Source: Cephalotus follicularis (lineage: Eukaryota > Streptophyta > Magnoliopsida > Oxalidales > Cephalotaceae). Taken from it: 64,000 bases of DNA. Below are positions 11,549 through 23,518 of this stretch, piece by piece. The position numbers were made by a program, and so were the translations under genes. Every line of letters begins with the position of its first letter. Position 1 is the first letter of the stretch. The stretch lies in NCBI GenBank assembly GCA_001972305.1, contig BDDD01000115.1:62001-126000 (forward strand), written 5' to 3'. The notes beneath the pieces are model-generated. The model made no database searches. It was not told the origin of the DNA and saw nothing but the letters and a program-made list of their open reading frames with translations.

Positions 11549-12640
11549 TGTAACGCCCGGTATTTTTCCGAATGTAATATTTCGATTTATGATGTAATCA
11601 TAAACTTGAATTAATAAGAATGTTGAAGTTTCAATTCAAAAGGGGTCCCTAAATCAAAATATTGATTAAGGAAGGAAGTGTGTATGTCAAAGCTTGAAAC
11701 GACACTGTTTTGGGACAAAGACATCGACGTCTTTGTAAAGATGTCGACGCCTTAGGAGTTTGAAGTACACGGACACTCACGTCGAGCTTGAGTAAAGGCA
11801 TCGACACCATCTTACAAAATAAAAGGAAAAGACATCGACGTCTACAGAAAGACGTCGACGCCTTTGTAAGGAATGGCTATCACGTTCTTCGCTGGCAGAG
11901 TAACATGCAGTGGGGGATCTTTGGGGGCTTTACAGACGCTCTAAAGAGTGCATTGTGACGTGTTAATCACAATGGTGTGTTGCCTGGCATGTTCCAAAAC
12001 ATGCCCTCACATGGAACATGCAAGGGATTACCACCCTCACATGCAGCCTGCAAAAGAAGAGAGGTTAAAGAAAACAAAAAGAATTTGGAGAAATTTGGAA
12101 AGTGGGAGAGAACACGAGGGGGCCTGTTAAATGACAGAAGAAGAATGTTGGGGGGGATCCATCTGCATAAGAATAACCCTCCCCACTTCTCTCTCTCGTT
12201 TTAAAACACCAGAAGAAAGAAAAGAAAGGAAACAGTGAGTGTGAGAGCCACCATTGTTGAGTTTGCTTGGAGCTTGAGATTGGAGCTCGTGGGTAGCAGC
12301 TGCTAAGGGGATCTTGTAGCTGTTGGTGACCAGAATTTGGGAACTTAAAGAGGTGGAGTTTCCAGTTCCTAACTTGGAACAACAAGGTAGGGGAGAGTGA
12401 TGGATTTATACATGCATTTTGAGTTTTAAGTTAATGAATAACATGATGAATTGCATGTAAATGGTTGGGATGTAATTCCGGACATGTTATAGTGTTACTA
12501 TGATACACTAAGTTATTCATGCATGTACGATTACATGAATATGTGAATTGGTTGTGTAAGGGATGGATTTGAAAATGGCTTGGTGTGATAAAACTGTGGA
12601 AAATGCGTTCTGGGTTGTAAAGACATCGACGTCTATCAGA
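11549..12640 (+). repeat. Gypsy-type LTR, 3' end truncated by a copia element
   Basis: It starts TGTAACGCCCGGTATTTTTC at the point where the RNase H reading of the previous element stops. AT-rich sequence follows, then a block carrying GACATCGACGTCT/AGATGTCGACGCC words (about 11715-11870 and 12622), and a leader-like part with TTTTAAAACACCAGAAG near 12200. It ends abruptly where SIRE gag sequence begins. No second LTR or PBS was found, so orientation rests on the terminal TGTAACG only. Confidence 0.5.
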
Positions 12641-13774
12641 AGACGTTTGGTGGAAAGCCAAACAAGAGAATCCACCAAAAAGGAGAGTCAAGCAAGCTTG
12701 AAGAAATCATATGCTTCGAGTGCAACAAACCGGGGCATTACAAAAGCGATTGCCCTCGCCTCAAGAAGATGGACCTATTGAAAAAGAAGAAGAAGAAGAA
12801 GGCTATGATCGCAACTTGGGATGATAGTGATGAGTCTAGCTCGGATGAAGACTCAAATGAAGAAGTTGCTCACATAGCCTTGATGGCTTTAGAAGAACAA
12901 GAAGAAGAAGAGAGCGATGAGGTAACATATGACGAACTTGTTTTAGTAGTAGAAAAATATAGTTCTACGATTGCATCATTAAAGAAAAAGGTTAAGTTAT
13001 TAGTAAATGAAAACGATGAACTTAAATTGGCCAAGGAAGAAACCTCAAATGAAATTGAGGTAGATCTCCTAGAAAATGAAATAGCATATCTAGTAAAGGA
13101 AAACAAAAATCTTAAGGAGGAAATAGAAGCTTTAAAGAAAACTTTCTCAAAGTTTTCTAATAGTAGTGAGAAGCTTGAAAATCTCCTTGGAATGCAAAGA
13201 TGTGTCTTTGATAAAGCCGGACTAGGATATGAGGAAATGAACAATGTTAAGCTTTATCAAGCATTTTTTTGAAAGGAAGGAGAAAATAGAAAAAGAAAAG
13301 GTTGAAAAGGCTAAACTTAAAAAGAAAATTGTAAAAACCGTATGTGACTATTGTGGTAAAAATGGACATACATCTTTCACTTGCTTCCATAAAAAGAATA
13401 CCATGTTTAGGAAGAATTTGATTAATTCTTGCAATTTTTATGGCAAACATGGACACACATCCTCACAATGCTATCATAAGAAAAATGCCATAAAAAAGAA
13501 AAGGATGAATGTCTTGTGTACACATTGTGGTAAGTATGGTCATGCATTTTCATCTTGTTTTTATAGAAGAAATAATATGCATAAAAGAAGAGTAGTTGTT
13601 TCTTGCAATAATTGTGGTAATAATGGTCATACCTCTACATCATGCTTTTATAAAGAGAATGTATTGAATAACTTGAACTTATCTAGAATAAAAAGAAGTT
13701 TGGTTCCCAAAGGAACCATTTTGACTAACCCCAAAGGACCCAAGGTTTGTTGGGTACCTCAAACGAAAATTTGA
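12641..13774 (+). pseudogene. SIRE gag C-terminal part with five zinc knuckles
   Basis: The frame opens in mid-protein (FGGKPNKR...) and shows a canonical CX2CX4HX4C knuckle (CFECNKPGHYKSDC, 12712-12753). A lysine run, an acidic Ser/Glu region and a long coiled coil (about 12930-13190) follow, then four more knuckle-like motifs starting at 13343, 13430, 13517 and 13604, exactly 87 bases (29 residues) apart. The second of these four has Tyr for its second Cys. A seven-T run at 13264-13270 carries one extra base, which breaks the frame between coiled coil and knuckles. Nucleocapsid knuckles bind element RNA. Confidence 0.85.
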
Positions 13775-13789
13775 AATTTATGTTTGTAG

Positions 13790-16700
13790 GTGTGCTTGAA
13801 GGCATTATCCAAGAAGACACAATGGTACTTGGATAGTGGATGCTCCAAGCATATGACGGGCATATGATGGGCGACAAGAGTCTCTTCGTCAAATATGAAT
13901 CAAAGGAAGGAGGAGAAGTAACTTTTGGAGACAACGCAAAAGGGAAGATCAAAGGTGTTGGCTCCATTGGTAACAATAAAACTTCTATTCATAATGTTTT
14001 ATTTGTTGATGGACTTAAGCACAATATCTTGAGCATAAGCCAATTATGTGACAAGAATTGTAGAGTCGTATTTGAAAAAGACTCTTGCAAAGTGATAGAT
14101 ATAAGTAACAATCAAATAAAATTTATAGGACATAGACATGGAAATGTATATATTGTAGATATAGATGAATTAGTTAATATTAAATGTTTGGTTTCCATGA
14201 ATGAAGATTGTTGGCTATGGCATAGAAGATTAGGTCATGTAGGTATGTCAACCATATCAAAGATTTTAAAACATGAGTTAGTTAAAGGTCTACCTAAGAT
14301 TAGCTTTGAAAAGGATAGAGTTTGTGATGCATGTCAATATGGAAAACAAACTAAAGCCTCTTTTAAAAACAAAAACATTGTACCAACAACTAGGCCTTTG
14401 TAACTTTTACATATAGACTTATTTGGTCTAATAGATGTTAGAAGCCTAGGTGAAAAATCGTATGTCATGGTCATAGTAGACGATTATTCAAGATATACAT
14501 GGACCATTTTCCTAGCCCTCAAAAGTGAATCTTTTAAAGAATTTTCAAACTTTTGCAAAATCGTTCAAAACGAAAAGGACACTTCTATTTCTAAAATTAG
14601 AAGTGATCATGGAAAAGAATTTGAAAATTTTTGTAACGAAAATGGTTTTATACATGAGTTCTCCACTCCTAGAACACCTCAACAAAATGGGGTTGTTAAA
14701 AGGAAGAATAGAACTCTACAACAAATGTGTATAACACTTTTAAATGAAAATAATTTACCAAAAAAATTTTGGGTAGAAGCAATAAATACTTCATGTTATA
14801 TCCTCAATCGCATATCAATTAGGAAAATTCTCAAAAAGACTCCATATGAGTTATGGAGGGGGAGAAAGTCAAACATTAGTTATTTTCACACCTTCGGATG
14901 CAAGTGCTTTATCCACAATAATGGAAGAGAGCATCTTGGAAAATTCGACTCCAAAGTCGATGAAGGTATTTTTCTTGGTTATTCTTCTAGTAGTAGGGCT
15001 TATAGATGCTTTAATAAAAGAACTTTATTAGTTGAAGAATCAATGCATGTTATTTTTGATGAATCTAACCCTAAACTTCCAAACGAAGTTATTGTTGATG
15101 ATTGTGTAGATTTTATTGAGAATGGTGTTAGCAAGCTTAATCTAGATGAAGCCAAAAGGGAGGAGTCTACCGAAGAAGAAACCCCTCAAGAAAGCTATCA
15201 AGAATCTCTTCATGACAAAACCTTGAATGTGGTAAGAGGACATCCTCATGAAGCTATAATAGGTAATCCTAGATTAGGTGTATCCACTAGATCGAGTATT
15301 AATCATAATTATCTCAATTTCGTATCACAAATAGAGCCTAAGAATATAAATGAGGCCGAAAAAGATGAAAATTGGATTAATGCCATGCAAGAAGAATTAA
15401 ATCAATTTGAAAGAAGTAAAGTATGAAACCTAGTACCTAGGCTTAGTAACCAAAACATCATAGGCACAAAATGGGTTTATCGGAACAAAGTAGACGACCA
15501 ATGTATAGTAATTAGAAACAAGGCTAGACTAGTTGCTAAGGGATATTCCCAAGAAGAGGGAATCGACTTTGATGAGTCATATGCACCCATAGCTAGATTA
15601 GAGTCCATACGTATGTTGCTTGCATATGCATCATTTAAGGATTTCACACTTTTTCAAATGGATGTAAAAAGTGCATTCTTAAATGGGTTAATAAAGGAGG
15701 AAGTTTATGTGGAACAACCTCCCGGGTTTGAAAACCCTCATTATCCCAACCGTGTTTTTAAACTCTCAAAGGCATTATATGGCTTGAAACAAGCTCCTAG
15801 AGCTTTGTATGAAAAAGCTAAGTGGATATTTACTTGAAAATGGCTTTAAGAGATGAACTATTGATATCACCCTCTTCACAAAAACTGTTAAGGAAGAAAT
15901 TTTAATTGTTCAAGTATACGTTGATGATATAATTTTCGGTTCTACTAACAAAGACTTGTGCAAGAGTTTTGCTAAGATCATGCAGGTAGAATTTGAAATG
16001 AGCATGATGGGTGAGCTCAACTACTTCCTTGGACTTCAAGTCAAACAATTAGAGGAAGGAATCTTCATCAACCAATCAAAGTATGTCAAGGACTTACTCA
16101 AAAGATTTGGGATGGAGAACGCCAAAAAGAGCAAGACCCCTATGAGCACAACTACAAAGCTTGATAAGGATGAGCAAGGTAAGTTCATTGATCAAAAATT
16201 GTATAGAAGCATGATAGGATCATTGCTTTACTTAACGACAAGTAGGCCGGACATCTTGTTTAGTGTATGCTTATGTGCTAGATTTCAAGAATGTCCCAAA
16301 GAATCCCATTTGCATACCGTAAAAAGAATCTTCAAATATTTGGCATATACACCGTCCTTAGGACTATGGTATCCTAGGAAATCATATTTTGACTTACACA
16401 CTTACTCCGATGCCGACTTCAGAGGATATAAAGTACATAGAAAATCACAAGTGGCACATGTCAATTTTTAGGCAATATGCTCATTTCTTGGTTTAGTAAG
16501 AAGCAAAATTTGGTAGCACTTTCAACTACCGAAACCGAATATAGTGCTACGGGCAGTTGTTACGCTCAAATCATGTGGTTGAAGCAACAACTCCTTGAAT
16601 ATGGGTTTAACTTTGTAAATGTGCCAATTAGGTGTGATAACACTAGTGCAATATGCTTAGGAAAAAACCCAGTTCATCACTCTAGAACTAAGCACATTGA

Positions 16701-16857
16701 CATAAGATATCACTTCATAAAAGATCATATAGAAAAAGGTGATACTGAATTAGTTTTCGTCCCGACCCAAGAACAAGTCGCGGACATATTCACAAAACCT
16801 TTAGATGAACAAATATTTTCAAAATTTAGATTGGAATTAGGTTTGTGTGAAATTGAG
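13790..16857 (+). pseudogene. SIRE pol: protease, integrase, reverse transcriptase, RNase H
   Basis: Protease: WYLDSGCSKHMTG at about 13825, then a frame slip near 13855. Integrase: HHCC domain (WHRRLGHVG...CDACQYGK), D in HIDLFG just after a stop at 14401, D in RSDHGKEF, and TPQQNGVVKRKNRTL, where the usual catalytic E before RKNRTL is K. The GAG pre-integrase block KHNILSISQLCD is intact. [33 protein letters not shown], a frame slip near 15800, then the catalytic VYVDDIIFGS and GELNYFLGLQV. RNase H: ALSTTETEY, IRCDNTSAI, KHIDIRYHFI, ending at 16857. All core motifs are recognisable, but at least four disruptions and the E-to-K change make it inactive. Confidence 0.88.
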
Positions 16858-16959
16858 TGATTGACATGTTTCTATGATTGTTGTGATTATAGATGTTTGC
16901 TCAAAATGCTTGTTTTCTCATTTATGCATCATTTGCATTCATTCTCGCGCGCTTACAGA

Positions 16960-17125
16960 AAATCAGCAGAAAACAGAGCAAAGCGTCGACTGTTGTCTTT
17001 AGAGCGTCAGCGCTTTACACAAAATTAGGGTTCAAAATTGGGGAAATTGGTCTAAGCGCCGACGCTTACCCCCATTCCGTCGACGCTTTAATCGCATTTT
17101 TAGACAGAAAGCGTCGTCTGCCAAG
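16960..17125 (+). repeat. Cluster of GCGTCGACGC-like words in the SIRE pol-env spacer
   Basis: Five variants of AAGCGTCGACGCTTT lie within about 150 bases, including GCGTCGACTG, GCGTCAGCGC, GCGCCGACGC, CCGTCGACGC and GCGTCGTCTG. The same word recurs in this element's LTR and in other elements in the window. Confidence 0.8.
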
Positions 17126-17320
17126 CCTTTTTACACACAAACTCAAACCCCAACTTCTAAACACACTATCTCCAACGATTTTTTTTGGCGAAAAACACTC
17201 AAAAAAACACATATTAACCTTCATCAAACATCAATCATGCCAAGAGCTAAGAACATTGAGGCAGGACAAGGATCAAAGACGAAGAAGAAATCACTTGGGC
17301 GCAAGGGCAAGGGTATTGAC

Positions 17321-18493
17321 ACTTAACCAGCCACTTCTGAGGTTGCTCCTTCTCTCCCTAGGTACCCCGAGGCTTACTTTAATAGGAAAATACTTGTAGG
17401 CAAACTTTTAGACTTTGATTTTTGCCATAATGAAGGATTTCCTATTGTAGAGTGGATTAGTGCTCAAGGGTTAGAACCCTTATTCTCTATAAACTTACCT
17501 AGCTATCCTGAGCTCATTAAGGAGTTTTATGTGCATATTTTGAGTAGCTCTATGGATAATCTGAGCACTAAGGTCAAAGATAAGCAAATTGAGTTGACTT
17601 TAGATAGACTAGCCACTATTTTGAATGTTTTGAATGGTGGTGCGTGGGGTTGGAACCAACGGTCTTGGGTGACTAGCCCAAATTTTGATCAACATGACTG
17701 TGTGCGAGTTCTCTTTGGTGAGAATGTTGATCATGTCCAGCGTATGTACACTAGGAATCTTAGTTTACACTATCGATTCCTATATCGTGCGGTATGTACG
17801 CACATTTTACCTAAAGCTGGTGGGTTCGATGAGGTAACCCACATGGAAGCCTACACCATGTACCACTTGATCACTGGAAGAAAAATAAATGTTCCCTTCC
17901 TCATAATCAATCACATGAATGCGATTCACGACCGAGAGAATGCAAGATTGGGTTATAGCAACATCATAACCAAAATCCTCCACTATTTCGATGTCGACCT
18001 CACTGGAGAAGTAAGCCATCCACTCCAGAGTGTTGACAGGCTGGGAAAAGGAACCCTTGGGAGAATGGGGTTCAAAAAGCACAAGAGGCTCGGAACGTGG
18101 ATTCCAAGGGAAGAGGACTCAAATTGAGTCATTGAAGAGGAAGGAGAGGATGAGATGGGAGATGAAGCAGAAAATGTACCACTACCAATTGAACCTCAAG
18201 TTGAACCAATTCCGGATGTCAATCTTCCGAGAAGCAAGCTTGATGAGATTTTGGAGGCAATCAAAGGACTCCAGCAGAATGTTGAAGGAGTGAAAATGAA
18301 CATGCAATCGGTGAAGAGACGACAAAAGAGAATAGCCAAGAAGTTTACTGAAACGGGCATTATTGAATATGAAGGACTTATCTCTTCATCCTCAAGCCAC
18401 GACAACGACAACATTCCCCTAGATGATGCAGCAACCGACGACTTGGAGGGAGATGTCGGTGGTGATGACGAGGACACCCGTATGGACGACTAG
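17321..18493 (+). pseudogene. Env-like / plant-transposon-protein ORF of the SIRE element
   Basis: Read in one frame from about 17321 it gives a globular domain (RYPEAYFNRKILVGKLLDF...EWISAQGLEPLF...LPSYPELIKEFY...ATILNVLNGG...LSLHYRFLYRAVCTHILPKAGG...EAYTMYHLITGRKINVPFLIINHM). This resembles the domain catalogued as a putative plant transposon protein, found in the third ORF of SIRE-type and some gypsy elements. One TGA at 18125 separates it from an acidic tail with a predicted coiled coil (LDEILEAIKGLQQNVEG...) ending DDEDTRMDD. I see no convincing signal peptide or transmembrane segment in the part retained, so calling it an envelope protein rests on position only. Function is unproven. 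Confidence 0.75.
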
Positions 18494-19017
18494 GTATATG
18501 CATTTCATTTTCTTTGCATTTTATGTACTATTCTGCTATGGATGACTTCTTGTGATTTGCAGCTTGTGTCCATTGATAGTGCTATTTTGTAATGTGAAAT
18601 GACAATATTTTGTAATGTGTAAAACGTGTGGTGTTTTGAAACATACTATGTGAAGTGTTATGGTTTTTGGAATGTTTTCCCTTTAATGAATTCTATGTCA
18701 TTAAAATTTGAACATGGAATGAATGCTCAAATGACATTGTATTTATCAACGAAATTTTGATTTGATTATAACGGTTTATATCCTTTTTGAATTGATAACA
18801 AAAAGGGGGAGATAGCATAATAATGCATAAGAATCACAGGGAATTAATGACAAAGTAAAACACCCCTTGTGTAACTAAAGGGGAGGTAATGAATTCAGGG
18901 GGAGCAAATATGTTTATGCAACACTTATGCTCTTAAGACTTTACATTTGTGCATTATTTGTTAATGTTTTAACTTAACGTTTATTATGCTTAAAATAAAA
19001 CAAATTTTGTCATCATC
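18494..19017 (+). other. SIRE 3' untranslated region, no gene
   Basis: AT-rich sequence with several AAAGGGGGAG and GGGGGAGCAAAT purine patches (near 18800 and 18895), a known feature of SIRE 3' regions. I see no open frame with family resemblance. Confidence 0.6.
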
Positions 19018-19031
19018 AAAAAAGGGGAGAT
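19018..19031 (+). other. Polypurine tract of the SIRE element
   Basis: AAAAAAGGGGAGAT stands directly before TGTTGACA, the start of the LTR. The tract primes plus-strand DNA synthesis in retrotransposons. Confidence 0.88.
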
Positions 19032-20131
19032 TGTTGACATTTATGTCTCAATCCTAGTTTTGATGATAACATATTTGTGTTTAACAAAGTTTCTTGATGT
19101 GAAAGAAAACCATGGAATGCACAAAACAGCACAAGAAAACAGCAGAAACAGGGCAAACCGTCGACGCTTAGGAATAAAGCGTCTGCGCTTTGAGCAACTG
19201 TCGAGACAATGAACAAAGCGTCTACCGGTGAAGCACTTTGAGAAGTGGAAGAAATGACCAAAACGTCGACGTCCAAATTCAAGCGTCGGCGTTTTGACAC
19301 AAAGCGTCTGCTGATTAAACCAGCGAGCCAAATTGGAATTCAATTTGGTCTAAGCGTCGACGCCCAACCTTAAGCGTCCGCGCTTTGAGCTACCGGTCGA
19401 CCCTTGAACACAGAACACCTGCGCTTTGACTCGACAAAATCAAATTGAGATCCCTAACGTTCACATAAGCGTCGACGCTTTGAAGGAGACAGTCGACGCT
19501 TTGCACGCAGAACAGAATTCTGACAGAGTTTTAATGAGCCGTCTTTTATGCAACCACTTGGAAGACAATACCCAACGGATCTCTGAGGCAAAAAGATATA
19601 AATACAAAGATGTTTTGAAGAGAAATAAAGAGAACAACACAAGAGATATCAAACTACAAAAGAATTCAAAGAAATCATACAACAAGCACTCAAATTCAAA
19701 GCTCATCTCAAACGCTTTCATTTTATATCTTAGCCTATCTTTGTTCTCATTTATATTGAGTGATTCTATCTTGTAAAATCCAACCTTGTGAGAGGTTTAG
19801 ATCAAAACATTACTTTATCTTCTTTGATTGTAATAGGGGAGTGAACCCTTAGAGAAATTGGGGAGTGAACCCAAGAGATTTGTAAGTGATTGAGTTCAAT
19901 CACAAAGGTGTACCGAATAGCACCCGGAATTGTATTCGGAGACTAGTGGAAACTCAAGGAGATCCTTGGGAAAAGTGGACGTAGGCAAGAGTTACGACGA
20001 ACCACTCTAAAATAGTGTTTGCAATCTCTCTAACTCTCTCTCTCTGAATTGTTGTTTAAATTGCTATTGCTTGATTTCAAAAGTTTAATTAATATTTAAA
20101 AACTACAATTCACCCCCCTGTAGTTTATTCA
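19032..20131 (+). repeat. 3' LTR of the SIRE element (about 1.1 kb)
   Basis: It begins TGTTGACATTTATGTCTC after the polypurine tract and ends near the AATTCACCCCCCTG stretch and TTTATTCA, the usual SIRE LTR tail. About a dozen words related to AAGCGTCGACGCTTTG lie at 19155-19500. Open frames here that translate to repeated KRRRF or KAST are products of that word. The right border is uncertain by some bases since the left LTR is missing. Confidence 0.8.
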
Positions 20132-21851
20132 TAAACAAGTTTGAAATTTTGAAAATAATTCTAACTCTTAAATTTTTATGAAAATTGGGCATGTAGTATC
20201 CGTTTATTGGACTATGCCCCCTGAAAAGAAAAACACAATTTATAAAAATGGGCTCAGCCCTCAGCAGACCACACTCCCGTAGGAGGAAATTTCACAATAT
20301 ATCAAAATAAAATTAGGGCTCCGCCCTTCTCATCAGAAACAAAAAACAGTTTATCAGACTCAGTCCGTCAATAGATGGGTTGGGCTCAGCCTCAACCGTA
20401 TTATCAAAACTTAATGCATAAATAGGGCTCAGCCCTTCTAAACAAAACCATAAAAACATTTATCTAAAAACATAAGTAATGCAGAAATTTAAATGTTAAT
20501 GTCGTGGATGATAAGCATACGTTGAGACTCTGGTAGGCATGTCCTTGTGGTCTCACATCAGCAGACTGACTGACTTCAGCTGACAGAGCACAGCAGACTA
20601 ACTTGTTAGAACTAAAAACAAAAATAGATGAGGGGTTAGTCCACAGGACTAATGAGATGGAACAAAAGACTCAACAGAGTTTTGCTCCCATAAAAAATAT
20701 CTTTGCGGAAAACATATAACAAAAGTATAAAACAACTGAAACAGAATTTCAGAACATGATCAAAATCCAGAATCTGATTTATAAAATAGATTAAAACAAC
20801 TTAAACAGGTTTATACATCCAAAACCGATTTATAAACAGATTATAAAACAAAAGTTAACAGAATCAGCAGAAAGTTAGATCATTTTCTCAAAATAGATTT
20901 AATTCCTCAGAAACTCAGATATATGTAGTATTTAACAAAGTTTAAACATAATAAATATATAAACATGCAATAGGTTTACTAGGTAAGGTTAACGTCTGGG
21001 CCCCGTCGGACCGAACGTCCAGCAGAAATAGTGGCAATGACACCGTCGTGTCAAAGTATCAGCAGAAATGTCATACACGTGCAGACAGTGCCTCTCATGG
21101 GCATCAGATAAGTAACCAATATAATACCGAGATCACCATACATCTAAACATATTTATCAGATTTCATAATACAGAATCTCAAATTCCTCAAAACAAACTT
21201 TAAACAAATTTAAACAAATACAGAAATCAACAGAGCCATCAAAACATATTTAAAACAAATTTAAAAAGACACAAAATTCATTTTCTTATCAAATACAGAT
21301 ATAACCGAAATTAACGTGTACTATGACTATCATCATGCAAGCATTTGAAAACATTAAAAGAAAGTTTCAGACATTAAAACTTAAACATCTTTCAGAAATA
21401 GAGTAGATCAAAATTCATTCAGATACAAAAATAAATAAGTGAAAACGTTCAAACATTCAAACCATTTAAAAGAACTTCAGAATAAAAAGGTTAAAGAAAA
21501 GCGGTTCACTCACAGAACAGACGACCAAGTCCCACGACTGGTCACCTCCATGGCCGACCTCAACAGCAGGATCCTCTGCTAACAGACAGACAGACAGACA
21601 ACAGACTATCAGAACTCAAACATGTACTAAGACGTGAAATGATTTATGCAATTAAATGCGTGCAGATGTCAGAAAATTATAACCGACCTATACCGTCAAC
21701 AGTAGCATAAGTCTAATTATTAAAAACATCGTTTAAACCTCAATTTACACACACTTTCGAAATCATTAAAGCACCAATTTCGAATCATATAAACAAGTTG
21801 GGTTCTTAATACTACAGAAACAGATACAGAAATACAGAATTTAACAGAAAC
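20132..21851 (-). repeat. LTR-like retrotransposon remnant
   Basis: AT-rich sequence with repeated GGGCTCAGCCCT and CAGCAGAC words and conserved islands (GTCTGGGCCCCGTCGGACC near 21000, CGACCAAGTCCCACGACTGG near 21525). These islands resemble the layout of the minus-strand LTRs at 1-7512 and 21852-24871. No coding domain or primer site is seen and neither end is defined, so family and orientation are inferences. Confidence 0.4.
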
Positions 21852-23486
21852 TATAACACCCCCGGTTGGGACCGGGATGTCACACCGATCTATCTTACAG
21901 AAAGCATAACAACTGAACATAACCTTATTTCAAAATGACCAATTTAAAAAGATAATTCTTCAAATTCAATTAATAAACTGATAATCTCGGTTCAAAAACA
22001 AATATCGTTTTAGACAACTTATTTATAAGGTCCACACATGACCATAACATAAAGGAAGTCAACACCTAAGAGATCCTCTAGCCAATAGGTGGTTCACTCA
22101 TCACACATGTCCTTGCTGCCCCTGATAACCTGCCGCATGGAAAGAAAAATGCGGCTGAGCAAACCTCAGTACAGATATAGAAATAAAACAGTTCACGAAA
22201 GTAAAACAATACGGATCATTTATGAAAACATAACAATTTATAAAACTGAAATCGGTAGCTTTCGAATAAAACTTCCATAATAAACGTATGCATATAGGAT
22301 CACAAGCCTTCATAAAACATATATAAAAATAAATAACCAATAATAAAACTTAAAAACAGATATCTTGCCAAAAGCTTTCAAAAGCATACATATACGTATA
22401 GATTCACAATCTGCATAAAGTGAAAATAAGATTCCGAGCATATACATTTCCAAACATTTTCAAATCAGTGTTTCATACTGAGATTCATAATATATACATA
22501 TCGTTAACAGTACATTTGCAAGGGATGTCCGGACATCCACTTGCCCATTTGGAATGACGTGTACGGCACTACACAGTCAATTCCCGATCATTACATTCAT
22601 CTCATATATCCTAAGGCCGACTCATACGCCTCTATCAGAAATCGGATCCAAATCCTATTCACAGGATATCAATACAGTGAGAGACGCCGTAGACTGATCA
22701 CACCGCTACGGATAGTGTCATGTCCCGTGCCAGGCCTACGACATGCCTATGGTAACCCCATAGGTGGTTCAATTATATTCTCAGTATCAACAATTCAAAA
22801 TAATGATTTGCCAAAAAAACTTTCTAACATATAAGGTTTCCACATTTAAATCAAGTTTCTCAATCATAAAATCGTTTTACCAAACAATAACATTTAACAG
22901 TTTCATATTAGCTTGGAATTTAAATATACTAGCTTAATAGTATCAACTCATTTAATCATGTAAAAGATGAGACAGTAATAAAATTCGTATTTATTCATAA
23001 AAGTAAACTAACTTTTTACTCTAATAAAACCAATAAGAGGGTATCAAGGAACGAAACATCCGTACCTTACGTAATCACGAAAAGTATCCTTAAAAGAATC
23101 AAATAATTCCTACGCAGCACCTCGATCGATACAAATATCTAAAAGATATATACAAAAACGATTTGAATCAGAAATTGAAAATTCTTGCGAAAGCGTGACT
23201 GAGAACAAAGCAAGCATAGACCATTGACGTTTTGCTGAGACAAAGGGGAAATGGCATCGACGCTTTGCATGAACATTTAAGGGAAAGGAGTGGTTTTAAC
23301 AATACCGAACATATTATCGCACATTCGCACATGCATAAAACCAACACAAACAGAGTTCATTACTTCTCTGTGAAATGCCACTACACTGCACACACTACCC
23401 AGCACTCACACACACACACACTGCCCACAACACACACACACTGCCTACTCTAAACACCGCACACACACCCGCACACACACAACACA

Positions 23487-23518
<32 letters not shown>

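Larger units (their letters stand above)
12641..20131 (+). mobile_element. 5'-truncated SIRE/Maximus-type Ty1/copia retrotransposon with env-like ORF
   Basis: The order is gag C-terminus, protease, integrase, reverse transcriptase, RNase H, spacer, env-like ORF, polypurine tract, 3' LTR. Integrase before RT defines Ty1/copia. An extra ORF after RNase H, followed by a long A/G tract and an LTR beginning TTGTTGACA, is characteristic of the SIRE/Maximus lineage. The 5' LTR, primer site and gag N-terminus are absent: the element starts inside gag at a junction with a gypsy LTR. Frameshifts and stops are scattered through pol, but each is single and coding is well preserved, so the copy looks moderately young. 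Confidence 0.9.

Noticed and set aside
12870-13244. 124-codon minus-strand Ser/Phe-rich frame
   Set aside because: Antisense of the Lys/Glu-rich SIRE gag coiled coil.
19016-19343. Minus-strand open frames with repeated KRRRF
   Set aside because: They translate the repeated GTCGACGCTT-like word of the SIRE LTR; no domain and no conserved start.
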